64,000 bases of DNA from Arachis hypogaea (GCF_003086295.3 NC_092039.1:71877649-71941648), one strand, 5' to 3'. Positions 10,539 to 22,919 are shown, numbered from the stretch's first letter. The notes: a model not told the origin generated them from the letters alone. Made by a program: numbers and translations.

Positions 10539-11438
10539 GCTTCTCTACAAGTTTCGTCCTTGCGCTGCTTCTCGATCTGAAGCAGCTCCATTTCGTGGAT
10601 GTACAAATTGCGAACCTCCTTTACCTGCTTCACGTAGCCCCTTCGGAGCATCACCAGCTTCACCTCAGCCTCCTTCGGGTCCTACGGAGGCTGCCAGCTT
10701 CCGAAGAAGGTATTGGAATCCAGAAACTTGTGGTTCTAGTGGTGTTGTTGTGGTGCGAGGTAGTGGCGAACGACTGAACAATGGCAGTAAAGGCGGCGGC
10801 GGAGGAGGAGAAGGAACAAAGAGCGCGTGACGGAGAAGATCTATTGGTAAAAGAGGAATTAATTGCATGAAATTGAAAATCTAACCTCCAAACTTTGGCT
10901 AAATTAGCAGATTGCAGGTTAGGGTTTGAAAGGAAAGACGCGAGCAACAAAGGGAGAAGATCCGGGAAGGGGTGTGACGGAGCTTCGATGCGACAAAGGT
11001 TCAATACAATGGAGGTTCGGTGTGATGGTGGTGCAAGGCTGAGAGGCGCCGCCTGATGGAGCATTTAGAGGAGATGAGTGTAGAGAAGTAGAAGGATCGT
11101 AATTGAACGGAGGAGCTATCGGTGACAACCCTAATTTCAATATATTTTCCGACGGAAAATTTTAAATTACGGACGGATTTTTCATCTGTAATAATTTAAT
11201 AAAACGTAGCGTTTTTGTCTATTTAATTATGGACAGATTTTTTGTCTGTAATAATTTTCTACGAAAAAAATTAATTTCTCCAACAGAATTATCGATGGAT
11301 TCTCTTTTCCATCTATAATTTATGCTAATTCATTTTTATTATTTTTCGACAAAAAATTCCTCTGAAATTCCGTCTGTATTTCCGTGGGATAAAATCCATT
11401 GGAAATATCCATCTGTAATAACTAGTTTTCTAGTAGTG
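10539..11438 (-). mobile_element. CACTA transposon end carrying a host gene fragment
   Basis: The minus strand starts CACTACTAGAAAA at 11438. The next ~300 bp hold dispersed ACAGACGG/CCGTCGG-type subterminal repeats (GACGGATTTTT, GACAGATTTTTTGTC). The same arrangement occurs in direct orientation at 41996-42300. Inside it lies pyrimidine-rich leader sequence and a coiled-coil gene fragment. The element is cut at 10539 by the LTR-like block, and its other end is not identified. Confidence 0.7.
10544..10722 (-). pseudogene. captured coiled-coil protein exon fragment
   Basis: The minus-strand frame reads NTFFGSWQPP, a stop, then DPKEAEVKLVMLRRGY, VKQVKEVRNLYIHEMEL and LQIEKQRKDETCREA. The Lys/Glu-rich heptad pattern is that of a conserved plant coiled-coil protein that I recognise by pattern but cannot name. 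The TAG sits where a Lys is likely (AAG to TAG). A longer open frame over the same DNA (10660-11064) is a different reading of leader sequence. The reading frame is interrupted by the LTR-like block at 10539. The fragment probably came to this place within the CACTA element. Confidence 0.55.
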
Positions 11439-11824
11439 TATATAAATAATTAAAATAAAGTTATATGACATAATCATTGATGGCAAGCCAAACGTCGGTT
11501 TAAAATATCTCAAAAAGAATTTTGTCGCAAGTATAGTTTCCAACCAACAAATGACCTGCATCAGAGGTGTGCGTATCATTAGCTATGAAAAAAAAGGTTT
11601 TAAAAGCAATATAATTGACAAGAAATTAAATAACAAGAAATTTAAGAAAAAACTAGAAAATTTAAGTGCTGAAAGGCATCTTGGTAAAGATTGAGAGTTA
11701 AGGTTTTTTATCCAAGTCATTGAGCACAGACATGGCAGTTAAGAAGAGTTAATCCCATTTTGTCATCCCCAAATGTCGGGAGAAAGTTAAATATGCATAA
11801 TTGATCTTAATCTACAAGTCCTAA
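11439..11824. other. AT-rich intergenic sequence
   Basis: No gene, RNA or clear element boundary is seen. Confidence 0.4.
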
Positions 11825-11940
11825 CTATAACACTCTACCACACAGAATTTTACATTTAAGTCGTAAATCGGGGGTGGTGAGGTATTACGACCTCTAAAAA
11901 GACAAAAAAATATGTATGTGTGTGTGTATATATATATATA
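11825..11940 (+). repeat. LTR start fragment and TG/TA microsatellite
   Basis: TAACACTCTACCACACAG followed by GGTGGTGAGGTATTACGACC is the opening of the TGTAACACCC long-LTR family as I know it from peanut. It is cut off at a (TG)n(TA)n run (11908-11942). Confidence 0.5.
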
Positions 11941-12120
11941 TGTTCATACCTTGACCCAAACAAAAGAGCCAGGCCCAATAAAGATAAGAGATCTAACCCG
12001 AAAGGGGGATCTCCAACACGTACCCGACTTCTTTAAGGAGCTCGGACACGCCGTAAAGGAACCGAGCTCTACCTGACCAAGATAAAAGGGAATGGTTATC
12101 CTTCAATAAAGATGGAACTA

Positions 12121-13687
12121 TGATGAGCAGATATTTTATACACATTTTGGCATTGTTTCCTTAGTGTTTTTAGTACATTTGATTAAGTTTTATTATGTTT
12201 TAGTAGGTTTTAGTACAAAAATCACTTTTTGGATGCTACTTTGAGTTTTGTGGTTTTTCTATGATTTTAGGTGATTTTTGGGTAAATCTAGAAAGTTTTG
12301 GAAAAGTCTGATTCAGAGACAGAGGAAGGACTGCAGATGCTGTCAGATTCTGACCTCTGTGCATTCAAACGAGCATATCTGGAGCTACAGAGGTTCAAAT
12401 GATGCTCTCTAAATGGCATTGAAACCTAACATCTAGGACTTTCCATCAATGTATAATAGTTCATACTTATCTTTAGAAATGATGGCCCAAAACAGGCGTT
12501 GAACGCCCAACTGACCCCTTGCCTGGAGTTTGGACGTCCCAGAAGGATCAAAATGGAATTTGGACTCCCAAAAGGGAGCAAGCCTGGCGTCCAACACCCC
12601 AAGAGGAGTCCAAGAATGTGAATTCACCTTAAACTCAGCCCAAACACTCACCACGTTGGCCCAAAAGTATATTTTCGCACCTTTTATCTTAGTTTATCAT
12701 ATTTTTGTAATTTTTAATTATTAGTAACATCTTTTAGGTCTAGTATTTTACTTTAAATAAGAGACTTTCTTCATCCTGAGGATCATGCCTCCCAGGAGGG
12801 GAGAAGCACAGACACTATTTCTCTGGTTATTACTGTAAAGCATGAGCAACTAAACCTACTAAGCTAGGGTTAGGAGCTCTACTGATTCTCATGGATTAAT
12901 AATATTACTGTTTCTATTTCAATATGTATGATTCTATTCTCTTATGCATTCTCGTTCTTCAATCTTAATGAATTGGGGGTGAACTGTGACATTCATCCTT
13001 GTTCTACATGAGTCCTGACCCGGATAGCATTTAACTAAAGCTAGATGATGTATTGTGGATTCAAAGAAAGTACCTGGGCAACTTTGAATACGTGACATGA
13101 AATCTCGTTGACCGTGGGTTATTGAGGTCTCTGTGGCGCTAAGGCTAGAGTCAGAAAAGCGGTATTCTCTAATCCGGAAGATCCGACCTTGTGTTTGGTG
13201 TTTTGGTTAGGATTGTGAAGGGGCGTAGATTGCTTGAAGCTTCATCTTCGGCTGTAGTGAGAAGCCATGAGTCAACTTGATTAGAGAACATGAGTTACTC
13301 GAATATGGTGGATTGTTATGGTTTAGAAGAGATTAACTTGATGAGAGGACATGAGTTAATCACTTACGGTTGCCATTGAATGAATCATTTGTTATTGAAG
13401 TAGACAGTAAGAAAAGTTCATCCGAAAAGAAAAAGCATCTCCAAAGCCTTAACTGAATACTTATCACTGTTTCCACATTAATCTGGTATTTCGTTCTTTA
13501 TTATTTCATTTATGCTTTCAAACAAACAACCATCTTTTCTAATTGCTTGACTAAGATTTACAAGGTAGCCATTGCCTGCTCAATCTAACAATCCTCATGG
13601 GATTCGACCCTCACTCACCTGAGGTATTACTTGGATGACCCAGTGCACTTGCCAGTTCAATTGTGCAGAGTTCAATTCTGCGCACCA
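12121..13687 (+). repeat. 5' LTR of the nested element
   Basis: Runs TGATGAG to GCGCACCA. Directly repeated in part at 16289-17412. Contains one GGCGTTGAACGCCC palindrome near 12497. Confidence 0.8.
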
Positions 13688-13693
13688 AGTTTT

Positions 13694-13711
13694 TGGTGCC
13701 GTTGCCGGGGA
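13694..13711 (+). promoter_or_regulatory. primer binding site, tRNA-Asp type
   Basis: TGGTGCCGTTGCCGGGGA lies six bases after the LTR end. It is complementary, with one mismatch, to the 3' end of plant tRNA-Asp, the primer used by Athila-type elements. Confidence 0.85.
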
Positions 13712-13729
13712 TTGTTCGAGATTGACAAA

Positions 13730-15230
13730 CTATCGGACTATCTTGTTGCTTAGATTAGGTAATTTTTAAGGTTTTATTGCTATCTTAATTGTGTTTCTTA
13801 TTTTTCTTTTTTAAAAACTTTTCAAAAACTTTTTATCTTTAATCATCTTTTTCTTTTCTTTTGTTTGAGTCTTGTGTCAGTTTTTAAGTTTGGTGTCCCT
13901 TTTTATGTTCATCTTTTTCTTTGAATGTTCGGAATTATTCTTGTTTTCCTTCTTGATGTTTGAAATTTTCTTGATATTTTTTCTTGTTTCATTTTAAAAT
14001 CTTTAAGTTTGGTGTCCTTTGGGTGTTTCTTAGTTTTTCTTTCCTTTAGTTTTTTGAAAATCTTGCTTGAGTATTCTTCATAGTATTCGAACTGTCCTTG
14101 TTATTTTCTTTTGTTTGATCTTAAAATTTTTAAGTTTGGTGTCCTTTTGTGTTTTTCTTTCCAAATTTTTGAAATCCTAGTCAATTGATTTCTAAATTTT
14201 TAGGTTTAGTGTCTTTTAGTGTTTGTTTGTTTAATTTTTTCAAAATTCAAAAATTCAAAATTCAAATTTTAAACTTTCTTGTTAACTTTTCAAATATTTG
14301 TCTTACCTTTTTCTTTAAAATTCAAAATTTTATCTTATCTTATTTTAAATTCAAATTTTAAAATTCAAATTTTAAATTCTTATCTTATCTTAATTCAAGT
14401 TCAATTTTCAAACTTCAAGATTTCAAAATTCAAAATTTTCAAAATTCAAAATTTTTAAAATTCAATTTTCAAATTTTAAAATCAAATCTTTTCAAATCTT
14501 TCAAATCTTATCTTTCCTGGTCTGTGTTTGACTTTTCCTTCCCAAATTTAAATTTCAAGATCTTCTTTTGACATTCTCTTTTTAATTTCAAATTTTCAAA
14601 ATCAAATCTTTTATTCTATTTCCAAATCTTGTTAGTTAGTTAGTTACTTGTTTTATCTTATTTTAATTTTAAAAGTTTCGTGTCTCTTTAATTCTTTTCT
14701 CTTTCCTCTTTTTCAAAACCTCCTAACTACTTTCTCTTTCTTCTTTCTCGAAAATCTTGTACCTTATTTCTCTCTCATCCTTTTCGAAATTCCTTCACCT
14801 AATTCTCTCTTTATTTTCGAAAAAAAATATTTCTTTTCTCTTTTCAAAATCAAATCTTCTGTCTTAATAATATTATCTTATCTTGTTTGACTTTTTCTTT
14901 CCAAATTTAATTTTTCAAATCTTTGATTGACTCTTTCTTTTTAAATTTCAAATTTTCAAAATCAAATCTTTTATCTTATTTTCAAATCTTTTTAATTAAT
15001 TGTTTGCTTTATCTTGTTTTAATTTTATGTTTGGTATTTTATTGGTCTTTCTTTCTTTCAATTTTGAATTTCAAAAATATTTAATTAACTTTTTCTTTTA
15101 ATTTTTGAAATTTCTAATTAATTTTTTTCCATTTTTTGTTATTTTTGAAATTTCAAAAAAAGTATTATAATTTTATTTCTTGTTTCTTTTTATGTATCTC
15201 ACTAGGAGCTTTTTATACTCTAACATAGAG
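13730..15230 (+). repeat. T-rich low-complexity leader
   Basis: About 1.5 kb dominated by TTTC, TTTTC, AAATTC and AAATTTT runs on the plus strand, with AAGTTTGGTGTCC at about 13887, 14004 and 14132 and decayed versions at about 14205 and 15030. It lies between the primer binding site and gag. No protein is supported. Confidence 0.7.
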
Positions 15231-15284
15231 ACTCCTACTTTTCTTTGTCTCTTGCCTGTGTATGCAGGAACAGGAAGAGTGTAC

Positions 15285-16260
15285 TATGGATCTAGAGGGA
15301 GAGGCATAACCAAGAGGAACCTTGGGGTCTTATATAGCCCCCACTCCTAACTTCTATAGAAGCAGCATTAGTATACCTCCTATTGGAGTAGCTCATTTTG
15401 AGCTCAACCCACAGTTAATCACTCTAGTGCAGCAAAACTGCCAATTTCAAGGACTTCCACAAGAGGAGCCCACAAAATTTCTTGCTGAATTCTTGTAAAT
15501 AGCTGACACAGTAAGAACTAGCGGAGTAGACCAGGATGTCTACAGGCTATTGCTCTTTCCATTTGCTATAAAAGGTCAAGAAAAGAGGTGGTTGGATACT
15601 CAACCCAAATCAAGCTTGAACACATGGAATAAGCCGGTGGAAAAGTTTTGAATCAATACTTTCCCCTAAAGAAGCTAACCTAGCTAAGAATGGACATTCA
15701 AGGTTTCAAACAAGAAGATAATGAATCTCTTTACGATGCTTGGGGGAGGTACATGATGATGCTATGGAAATGCCCTACTAAAATATTTTCAGAATGGGTA
15801 AAGTTAGACATCTTCTATTACAGACTCACAGATATGGCTAAGATGTCCTTAGACCATTCTACTGGTGGTTCAATACACATGAAAAAGACAATTGAAGAAG
15901 TTCAAGAACCCATTGAGACAGTCGCCAACAACCAGCATTTATACTCATCTGGTGAGACTTCAATGAAGGAGAGGTCAAGACAGTGGCCACTGAATCTAAC
16001 CCTCTGAAATAAAGTGAATCATTAACCCAGCAGCTCCACTTTCTCACATAACAAGTGCTAAGCTTGCAAGAAAAAGTGTAGAAGACCCGGGCCTTTAACA
16101 AGAATATGGAAGCACGATTGAACCAAGCTAAATAGCACTTGTCTGAACAGATAAGAGAAGAGTGCCAAGCTCTTCAATTAAGGAGCACCCTGAACACCCA
16201 GCCTCGGAATAGTAAGAGGCAGGGAAAAGAGCTGGCAGAAAATGAACAAGCTGTAGTTCA
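15285..16260 (+). pseudogene. retrotransposon gag remnant
   Basis: Reading from about 15285 gives GTLGSYIAPTPNFYRSS, LNPQLITLVQQNCQFQGL, VYRLLLFPFAIKGQEKRWL, then (15690-16007) ESLYDAWGRYMMMLWKCP, KMSLDHSTGGSIHMKKTIEE and VANNQHLYSS. This is the capsid-domain order of the gag at 60212-61075. It ends in a short charged stretch with ECQALQLRS before the truncated LTR. Stops occur at about 15496 and 15648, and frameshifts around 15650-15690. The protease segment has been removed by the deletion that also took the start of the 3' LTR. Confidence 0.8.
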
Positions 16261-16288
16261 AGGCACTCATGAAAGTGCTGAATGCCCA

Positions 16289-17412
16289 GAAGGGAGCAAG
16301 CCTGGTGTCCAACACCCCAAGAGGAGTTCAAGCATGTGAATTCACCCCAACCTTAGCCCAAACACTCAACAAGTGGGCCCAGAAGTGGATTTTTGTACCC
16401 TTTAGCTTAATTTATCACATTTTTGTAATTTTTAATTATTAGTAACATCTTTTAGGTCTAGTATTTTACTTTAAATAAGAGACTTCCTTCATTCTAAGGA
16501 TCATGTCTCCCAAGAGGGGAGAAGTACAGACACTATTTCTCTGTTTCTTACTGTAAAACATGAGCAACTAAACCTCTTAAGTTAGGGTTAGGAGCTCTGC
16601 TGATTCTCATGGATTAATAATATTACTATTTCTATTTCAATATGTCTAATTCTATTCTCTTATGCTCATTCTTCAATCTTAATGAATTGGGGGTGAACCG
16701 TGACATTCATCCTTATTTTACATGGGTTTCATGCAAGTCCTGACCCGGATAGCATTGAAATAAAGCTAGAGGATGTATTGTGGATTCCAAGAGAGTTCCT
16801 GGGCAACTTTGGATACATGACATGAAATCCCATTGACTGTGGGTTACTGAGGTCTTTGTGTTGCTAAGCCTAGAGTCAGAAAAGCAGCATTCTTTGATCC
16901 AGAAGATTCGACCTTGTCTGTGACATTTTGAGTAGGATCGTGAAGGGGAGTGGATTGCTTAAAGCTTCATCTTCGGCTGTAGTGAGAAGCCATGAGTTAA
17001 CTTGATGAGAGGACATAAGTTACTCGAATATGGTAGATTGCTATGGTTTAGAAGAGATTAACTTGATGAGAAGACATGAGTTAATCACTTATGGCTGCCA
17101 TCGAATGAATCATTCGTTATTGAAGTAGACAATAAGAAAAGTTAATCCGAAAAGAAAAAGCATCTCCAAAGTCTTAACTGAATCCTTATCACTGTTTCCA
17201 CATCAATCTGGTATTTCATTCTTTATTATTTCATTTATGCTTTCAAACAAACAACCATCTTTTCTAATCACCTGACTAAGATTTACAAGGTTGCAATTGC
17301 TTGCTCAATCCGACAATTCTCATGGGATTCGACCCTCACACACCTGAGGTATTACTTGGACGACCCAGTGCACTTACCGGTTCAGTTGTGCAGAGTTCAA
17401 TTCCGTGCCCCT
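16289..17412 (+). repeat. 3' LTR of the nested element, first ~450 bp missing
   Basis: Direct repeat of about 12573-13687 with scattered substitutions. The left boundary falls at AGGGAGCAAGCCTGG, present in both copies. Confidence 0.8.
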
Positions 17413-17678
17413 AATTTACCACAACAAAGGTGGTTATCACATCTATTATAAATACATTGACATCCCTCAGATATTATTTACGATCTATTCTACTAAAAAC
17501 CTACCTAAAGCCCTTGCTAACTTAAGCATCGGAGTCTCTTGTAGGTACCACCTTCACCTACTCATGAGGAACTCGGATAGGCAGCACCTCGACATCAACA
17601 AGTTGGATACTACCATACTAAGTGGCTTGGACCTCATGTTTAGGCCCAAATCAATGTTTCAGGTAATTCTCGAAATAT

Positions 17679-17696
17679 TGGCGCCATTGTCGGGGA
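17679..17696 (+). promoter_or_regulatory. primer binding site of the Tat-like element
   Basis: TGGCGCCATTGTCGGGGA, tRNA-Asp-like with two mismatches, just downstream of the LTR end. Confidence 0.7.
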
Positions 17697-17712
17697 TATG
17701 GGATTCATCCTT

Positions 17713-18195
17713 TAACAATGATGGACCACCAGTACGAAGACGGGGCATGCATCATCTGAATCTGAGCCTGAGCCCCAACCAGAAGACCATGCTATCATAC
17801 TTTCCACCACCAATGCACGCATGTTCCTCATAGGGAAGGGACTTCAAGAAATCCCCAGCCAAAATGAATCCAATCAGAGGTCCATCCACCGACATAGGAA
17901 GACCCTTCGTTTACGATCAATGAGAGCAACTAGAACAACTCGAACATGAAGCCGAGCATTAAAAGGAAGTGGAACAGGAGCTACGAAAGGAGGTGCGATG
18001 TCGGAGGGAACTGGAAGAAAAGCTCTTGCAATTAGAGGCCGACCTCCAAAGGCGAAAAACCAGAACAGACCAGGAAGGGAGCCCCCTCGGGAGAGAAGAC
18101 CCGTTCGTAAAAGAGATCATGTGGACTAAAGTTCCTAAGAATTTCAAAATCTTCGACATGGATCTCTATGACAGTGAGCCGAGACACTATATGAC
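17713..18195 (+). pseudogene. Tat-like gag N-terminus
   Basis: After an eroded leader the frame reads a charged coiled coil (EQELRKEVRCRRELEEKLLQ, LEADLQRRK) followed by DPFVKEIMWTKVPKNFKIFD and MDLYD. That is the standard opening of the gag capsid domain in Tat-type gypsy elements (DPF..EIM...P..FK..DMDLYDG). Two stops precede the coiled coil. The homology ends at about 18195 in AT-rich DNA. Confidence 0.75.
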
Positions 18196-18199
18196 CTTG

Positions 18200-21100
18200 A
18201 ATTTTGAAAAGTTGTTAATAAATTATTTATGATTTATTATAATTACTTAAGATTATATTTTTGAGACTTTATATATAAACTGGATAAATTCTTATCTATA
18301 ATTCAGAATTTTTATAATTTAAAATAATGACTATTTTATATGTCTTAATTTTTATATTTTTAACTTTATTTTATAAATAAAGAAAAATTAAATTACTTAT
18401 CTCCAATTTTTATTAGATTAGTATTTAAATAAAAATAATTTACAGGTTTAGTAATTTAAACAGTACTTTTAAGATGAATACTTTAAATCTAATTTGATTT
18501 TTAATTATTATTTTATTTTTCATTTATTTTATAAAATTACATCGTTATCCATATTTTTATTAAAATTTTCTAAACCACCCTAAATCCTAACCCACTACAC
18601 TTACCCTTACCCACACTAACACACACATGGTACCCCACCCTTCCCCCTCACTCACGGATACACACATACACTCAACACACACACTCATCACACACAAAAA
18701 TACAAGAACAGTATCAGCTGGAAAGAAAAGAAAAAAAAGAAGGGGGATCCAAGAGAGAGGGAGAGCACCATGGAAGGGGGAGTCGTCACACCACTGCCAC
18801 GTCGCTCTAGACCGCCGCCACACCACAGCTGCTGTCGCATCACTATTTGTGCCTTCGCCAAGGAGATCACGCATGGAAGAGAGACACATGAAGGAGAGGA
18901 GGCTGCGGATTGCCGGTCCGTCCATGAGCTGCCTCCAGAAGCACAAAGAGAAGCAGTTGCGTCGCTGTCCGTGAAGCCCTTGCCGTCAGCTGTGCCATCG
19001 CCGTCATGTTCTGTTCCTTGGTCACCTTCGTAGAGATCCAAATCGCCGGAGCTCCAAGTCATCTCTGCTGCCTGAGACCTGCTGCCGTCGCCAAAAGAGC
19101 ACTGCTGGTAAGGTTTTAAGTATGGGATTTTGTTTCTTTTGAGTTTTCGAAAATGTTACAATCATTGCATGTTAGATTTAGTCGTCGTCGCTAGAGTCCA
19201 GTCGCCGCTACCACTTGAGGTGGCTGCCGGGGCTGCCGCCAAACTAGTTCAGAGACCGCCGCTGCTTCATTCTCGTATTACAGTAAGTATTTTATGTTTC
19301 GAAAACCCCCGCGTTAGTGTTCTATTCCGTGTAATAAAGTATTGCGATATTGATGTATTAGAAGTTAGTAACCGAGGCTGCATGTTGTGTTTTAAAGTTG
19401 TTTATGTTGTTGCGAAAGAGTGCGGGGCTGTGATTTGATGTTGTCGTTGATTTTAGGTCGAGACAAAAGGAATTCTTTGAGGCATTTGGGTTGTGGTTTC
19501 AACGTGTCGAGGTAGGGGCCTTTTTCAGAAAACTAAACTTTATATTTTGGAGTTTCTATATATGGATATTCATGTGAGAAATGCATTTTAGTGATTGTAT
19601 AAGTCCTATGCATGCTTGTTTGATTGGATTATTGTTTGGTTTTGTAAAATAGACTGCTTTTAAAGTGTTTCTTTAAAGTTATTTCTTCTAAAGTTTTGAA
19701 ATCGAGTTTAATCCGTTGGAGGTTGATTTGGTTTTCTTGAAATATGAAAATGGTATGCACTTTTGGATTCAGCTTGATTTTGAACTGATTTGGTTTTGAC
19801 GTCGTTAAAAAGTGTTGTAGAATGGTTTGGTCGGGACCCGGAAAGGGTGGTAGAGTCCAAGTTTTAGGAGAGCTGCTGCCAAAATTCCTATGAAATCCGA
19901 GACTTTATTTGAAGTGTTATTTGGAAAGTCATGAGTTTAAAACTTATACTGTTTTACTTGAACTATTTACAAGGGTGATGAATTGTGTTTCGAAATGAAT
20001 TATTAAAAAGAGAACTATGATTTAACTTTGTTTCTTAAGAAAATTATTATATTTTTGGATGTAAGACATTTAGAAGACTCTTATGTTTTAAGATGTTTTA
20101 AAGTTGAAGAGGATTTATGTTTTTAGCTTTGACTTAAAGATTTCATTTGGAGGAGTTTAGAGATTTTGAAAGAACTTGGATTTCGATTAACAAATCTCAT
20201 TTTTTGAAATTTTAGAAAAAGTTTAAAGTATTCTTCGAATTCTAGTTTAACATCATTAAAATCATCTCCGAGCCGTTGGTAACTCTCCAGATTTTTATCA
20301 TGGCATTGGATTTGGTTTTGGTTTAAGTAAAAGAAATGGTTTTGAGAATGTGGTTGGAGTAATTGATTACACGACTCCGTTTGACTTAAATTCTATTTTT
20401 ATTACTCAAATCAAGAAGTGAAGATTTTAAAGATTTTAAATGAATTTGAGAAAATGAGCTAGGTTGTTCTCCCCTAAAGTCTTGAGACTCTATTACCAAA
20501 TCCTGATTTAGGATGAATAATTTGAATCTTTTAGAAGAAATTTTCAATTTGGCATGGTTTTGGAAAGATGTTATGGAGGGTGACCTTGTTTTAAAAAGGG
20601 AATTTACTTTTGAGGAAAAGTGACTTGTGGGCTTGAAAAAGTGACTTGTGGCTTGAATGATGATTGATTTGATATGAATTGTTAATGAAGTGCGGAAATA
20701 ATGATGAATAAATGAATATGAGGCCTTTGCACTTCTTTAATCTGAGATAGGAGTTTCTTTGGGTAAAGTATCATGGCTTGCCACCACGTGTTCTAGGTAA
20801 AAACTCGATACTCTGTTGACCCTACAACGTAAGTGTGACCGGGCACTTATAAATTCCCGGAAATGTTGACCCCATTGAGCAGTTTTATATATATGAGAAA
20901 AATCTATGCATAGACTCTTTGGGATGCGTGTCGGGAGATAGTCCAGGGTTTAGCATTCGGACTTGTCGGGTTGGCTTGACAACTAACAGATGAGACTCAT
21001 CAGCCATAGGGCAGGCATTCATCATATGCATCTATATGACATTGTTTAGGTGTGCATATTGTAATTGGTTGCCTATGTGAATAATTATGTTTAATTGTTA

Positions 21101-21950
21101 ATTGCTCACATTGATGTAACTGCTTGATTGTGCTTGAACCTTCTACTTGTGTTTGTGACTGAAATTGGTTGAATTTGTGGTGAATTGGCTATGGATTGAT
21201 TTGTTTGGGCCTAGGGCTGTGGTAAATTATAAGATGGGCCGAAGGCTGTGTTTGATTTGAGTATTTGGTTTAAAAAAGTATGAAAAACTAAACTAGTTCA
21301 GCATAGACTTAATGAACATATGCTTGGAACAGCTTGGTCATTCATGCTGTCTAGGAATAACTTTTAAAAAGACTTTTAGATTTTTGAGAAATTAACAGGT
21401 TTCTCTTTCAAAAAGGATTTCGGATTTTGAATATTAAATCTTTGGTTTTGAAAAGATGCATAAGGCGGCTATTAATCACTGTATTTCAAAAACAATTTTA
21501 TTTCACGTATTCTATTATAGTAATTCTCTAACCTCACAGTGAGAACCAGTGAGGACGATGTTCTCACTCCCCTACAGGTCTTTTCTTTTCAGGTTATGGA
21601 CGACGAAGCTCGGAAGAGCCTATTTTATTTCTTTTCTTTTCAAACGATGTTTTATATTGTATTAGTCACTTTTTCCCTAACCTTTATCTGTACAAGTTTT
21701 TATCAGAGGGATAGAAATTTGATTATGTAATGCTTGTAAGTTTATAATATGTATATATATATATATATATATTCTTTGTAAGTATTGTTATTTTCATTTT
21801 AAGTATAGATGTATGTTTTGAAAAATTCTGTGTAGGTTTCAAACAGGCTCATATTTTAGTATTAAATATTTTAAGATTCGTCGTAATAATGCTCGAGCTA
21901 TCAGAGTGGCGCAGCCGAAAGCGTGACATTTTTATAGTTAGGGTGTTACA
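18200..21950 (+). mobile_element. long-LTR family member, 5' end missing
   Basis: The right end is TAGGGTGTTACA at 21950. The segment 21000-21600 shares CATCATATGCATCTATRTGA, TAGACTTAATGAA and ATGCTTGGAACA phrases in the same order as 46870-47200. A pyrimidine-rich leader (18600-19030) matches the position of the similar leader at 43760-44200 in the other copy. Open frames on both strands across 18587-19062 overlap one another and look compositional. The left terminus (expected TGTAACA) is absent, so this copy is truncated, and it abuts a minus-strand gag. Confidence 0.6.
21749..21773. repeat. TA microsatellite
   Basis: An uninterrupted AT run inside the long-LTR copy. Confidence 0.9.
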
Positions 21951-22919
21951 TGAAGAAGGAAAAAACTTCATTTTCAAATTCTCATCGTTGGCTAAATTTC
22001 CAATCTTGACCAAATATCGAGCAACGTGTTCAGTAGTCGACTCTCCAACTTTTCCTACAAATTTTGTAACTATTTTTGGATTTTTCACCCCTCTTGGCAC
22101 TTCAGCCATTTGAACAACTTGAGGGATAGCAGACACAAAATGGGGCCGGTTCATAAAATAAACGTTCAAACCAACTCGATTGAGTACTTCTTCCACAATT
22201 CTTGTGACTTGATAATGTTTACCACCATGATTAGCACGTAATCGAGCTAGAACATCATCTGCATTTTGACCACGGAGAATTATCTGAGGATTCTCTCTGT
22301 TTAAAATATTGTTTTCATTTTGAAATATATTTTTGAATCCCTCAATATTCCCTCTGGCATCATGTCTTTCACCTTCATCGTAATCAATGATTCGAGTAAT
22401 TCATTCAACTTGCCTTGCAAGATGTTTGAATTTCGATTCGTGAACAGCCATCATAGGATTTAGAATTGTAGTCATTTGTTGGGTCAATAAGTTGACTAAA
22501 TCATGATTACTTTCCTCTACATGTTGTCGAAATACCACCATGGAATTAGAAGCATTCGATGTAGAGCCCACATTATAATCACGAGAGAATTCAGAATGCT
22601 GTTGTGGGTTTTGAGAATTATTTACTCCATTTGCACTCCCAAAACAAACAGGAGAAACAAAACCACTCACTGGTGAAATATAAGCAAGAGGAAGACCATA
22701 AGGAGGCCAACCAGCAGTCACTGGAGGCTGGACTGGTGGTAAATTACCACGTGGATGAATATTACGTCCGATAGTTCCAGTTTGTACGCTAGTAACCACC
22801 GTATTTTCACTTACAACCAAACCTTCCAAACATGAACTAACATCAGAAGATTGCACAGTTACTGGTATGCTATCATTGGTAGACGAACCACCGTTCACAT
22901 TTGATACTTCATTAGCCAT
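21951..22919 (-). pseudogene. Ty3/gypsy gag, truncated
   Basis: The minus-strand ATG at 22919-22917 opens MANEVSNVNGGSSTN. A Pro/Ser/Val-rich N-terminal region and a helical FRQHVEESNHDLVNLLTQQM segment follow. After one frameshift near 22390-22400 come NPQIILRGQNADDVLARLR, AEVPRGVKNPKIVTKFVGK and STTEHVARYLVKIGNLANDE, ending ENLKMKFFPSS at 21951. This is the gag capsid domain widespread in legume gypsy elements. It is cut exactly where the long-LTR copy ends with TGTTACA, so the domain's C-terminal half is missing. The upstream sequence TTGGCACGGCCGGTGGGAC (about 23000-23018, minus) belongs to the element leader. Confidence 0.8.

Larger units (their letters stand above)
12121..17412 (+). mobile_element. 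nested gag-only LTR retrotransposon
   Basis: A 5' LTR of 1567 bp (12121-13687) starts TGATGAGCAG and ends GCGCACCA. A primer binding site, a long T-rich leader and a gag remnant follow, then a second LTR copy lacking its first ~450 bp (16289-17412). The two copies align through the phrases GGGAGCAAGCCTGG, AATGAATTGGGGGTGAAC and GAAGAGATTAACTTGATGAG. It sits inside the LTR of the Tat-like element. I could not find a clean target duplication (AACTA on the left, AATTT on the right). Confidence 0.8.
11941..18195 (+). mobile_element. Tat-like Ty3/gypsy element, 5' part, interrupted
   Basis: The LTR begins TGTTCATACCTTGACCC at about 11941, is split at 12120 by the nested element, and resumes at about 17413. 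It ends just before a primer binding site at 17679-17696, so the LTR is about 450 bp once the insertion is removed. Gag follows (17713-18195) and stops abruptly at an AT-rich junction. The protease and polymerase region is missing. Confidence 0.6.

Noticed and set aside
10660..11064. 134-residue minus-strand open frame as a gene
   Set aside because: It runs through CACTA leader sequence in a frame different from the coiled-coil homology that follows; composition is Ser/Leu/Pro-rich.
12116..17417. AACTA / AATTT as target duplication of the nested element
   Set aside because: Only three of five bases agree and the 3' LTR end is mutated, so it is not convincing.
18587..19062. Overlapping open frames on both strands, about 100-125 residues each
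   Set aside because: They overlap each other in several frames and are Ser/Pro/Arg-rich from a pyrimidine-rich leader inside a repeat; no motif or partner exon is seen.
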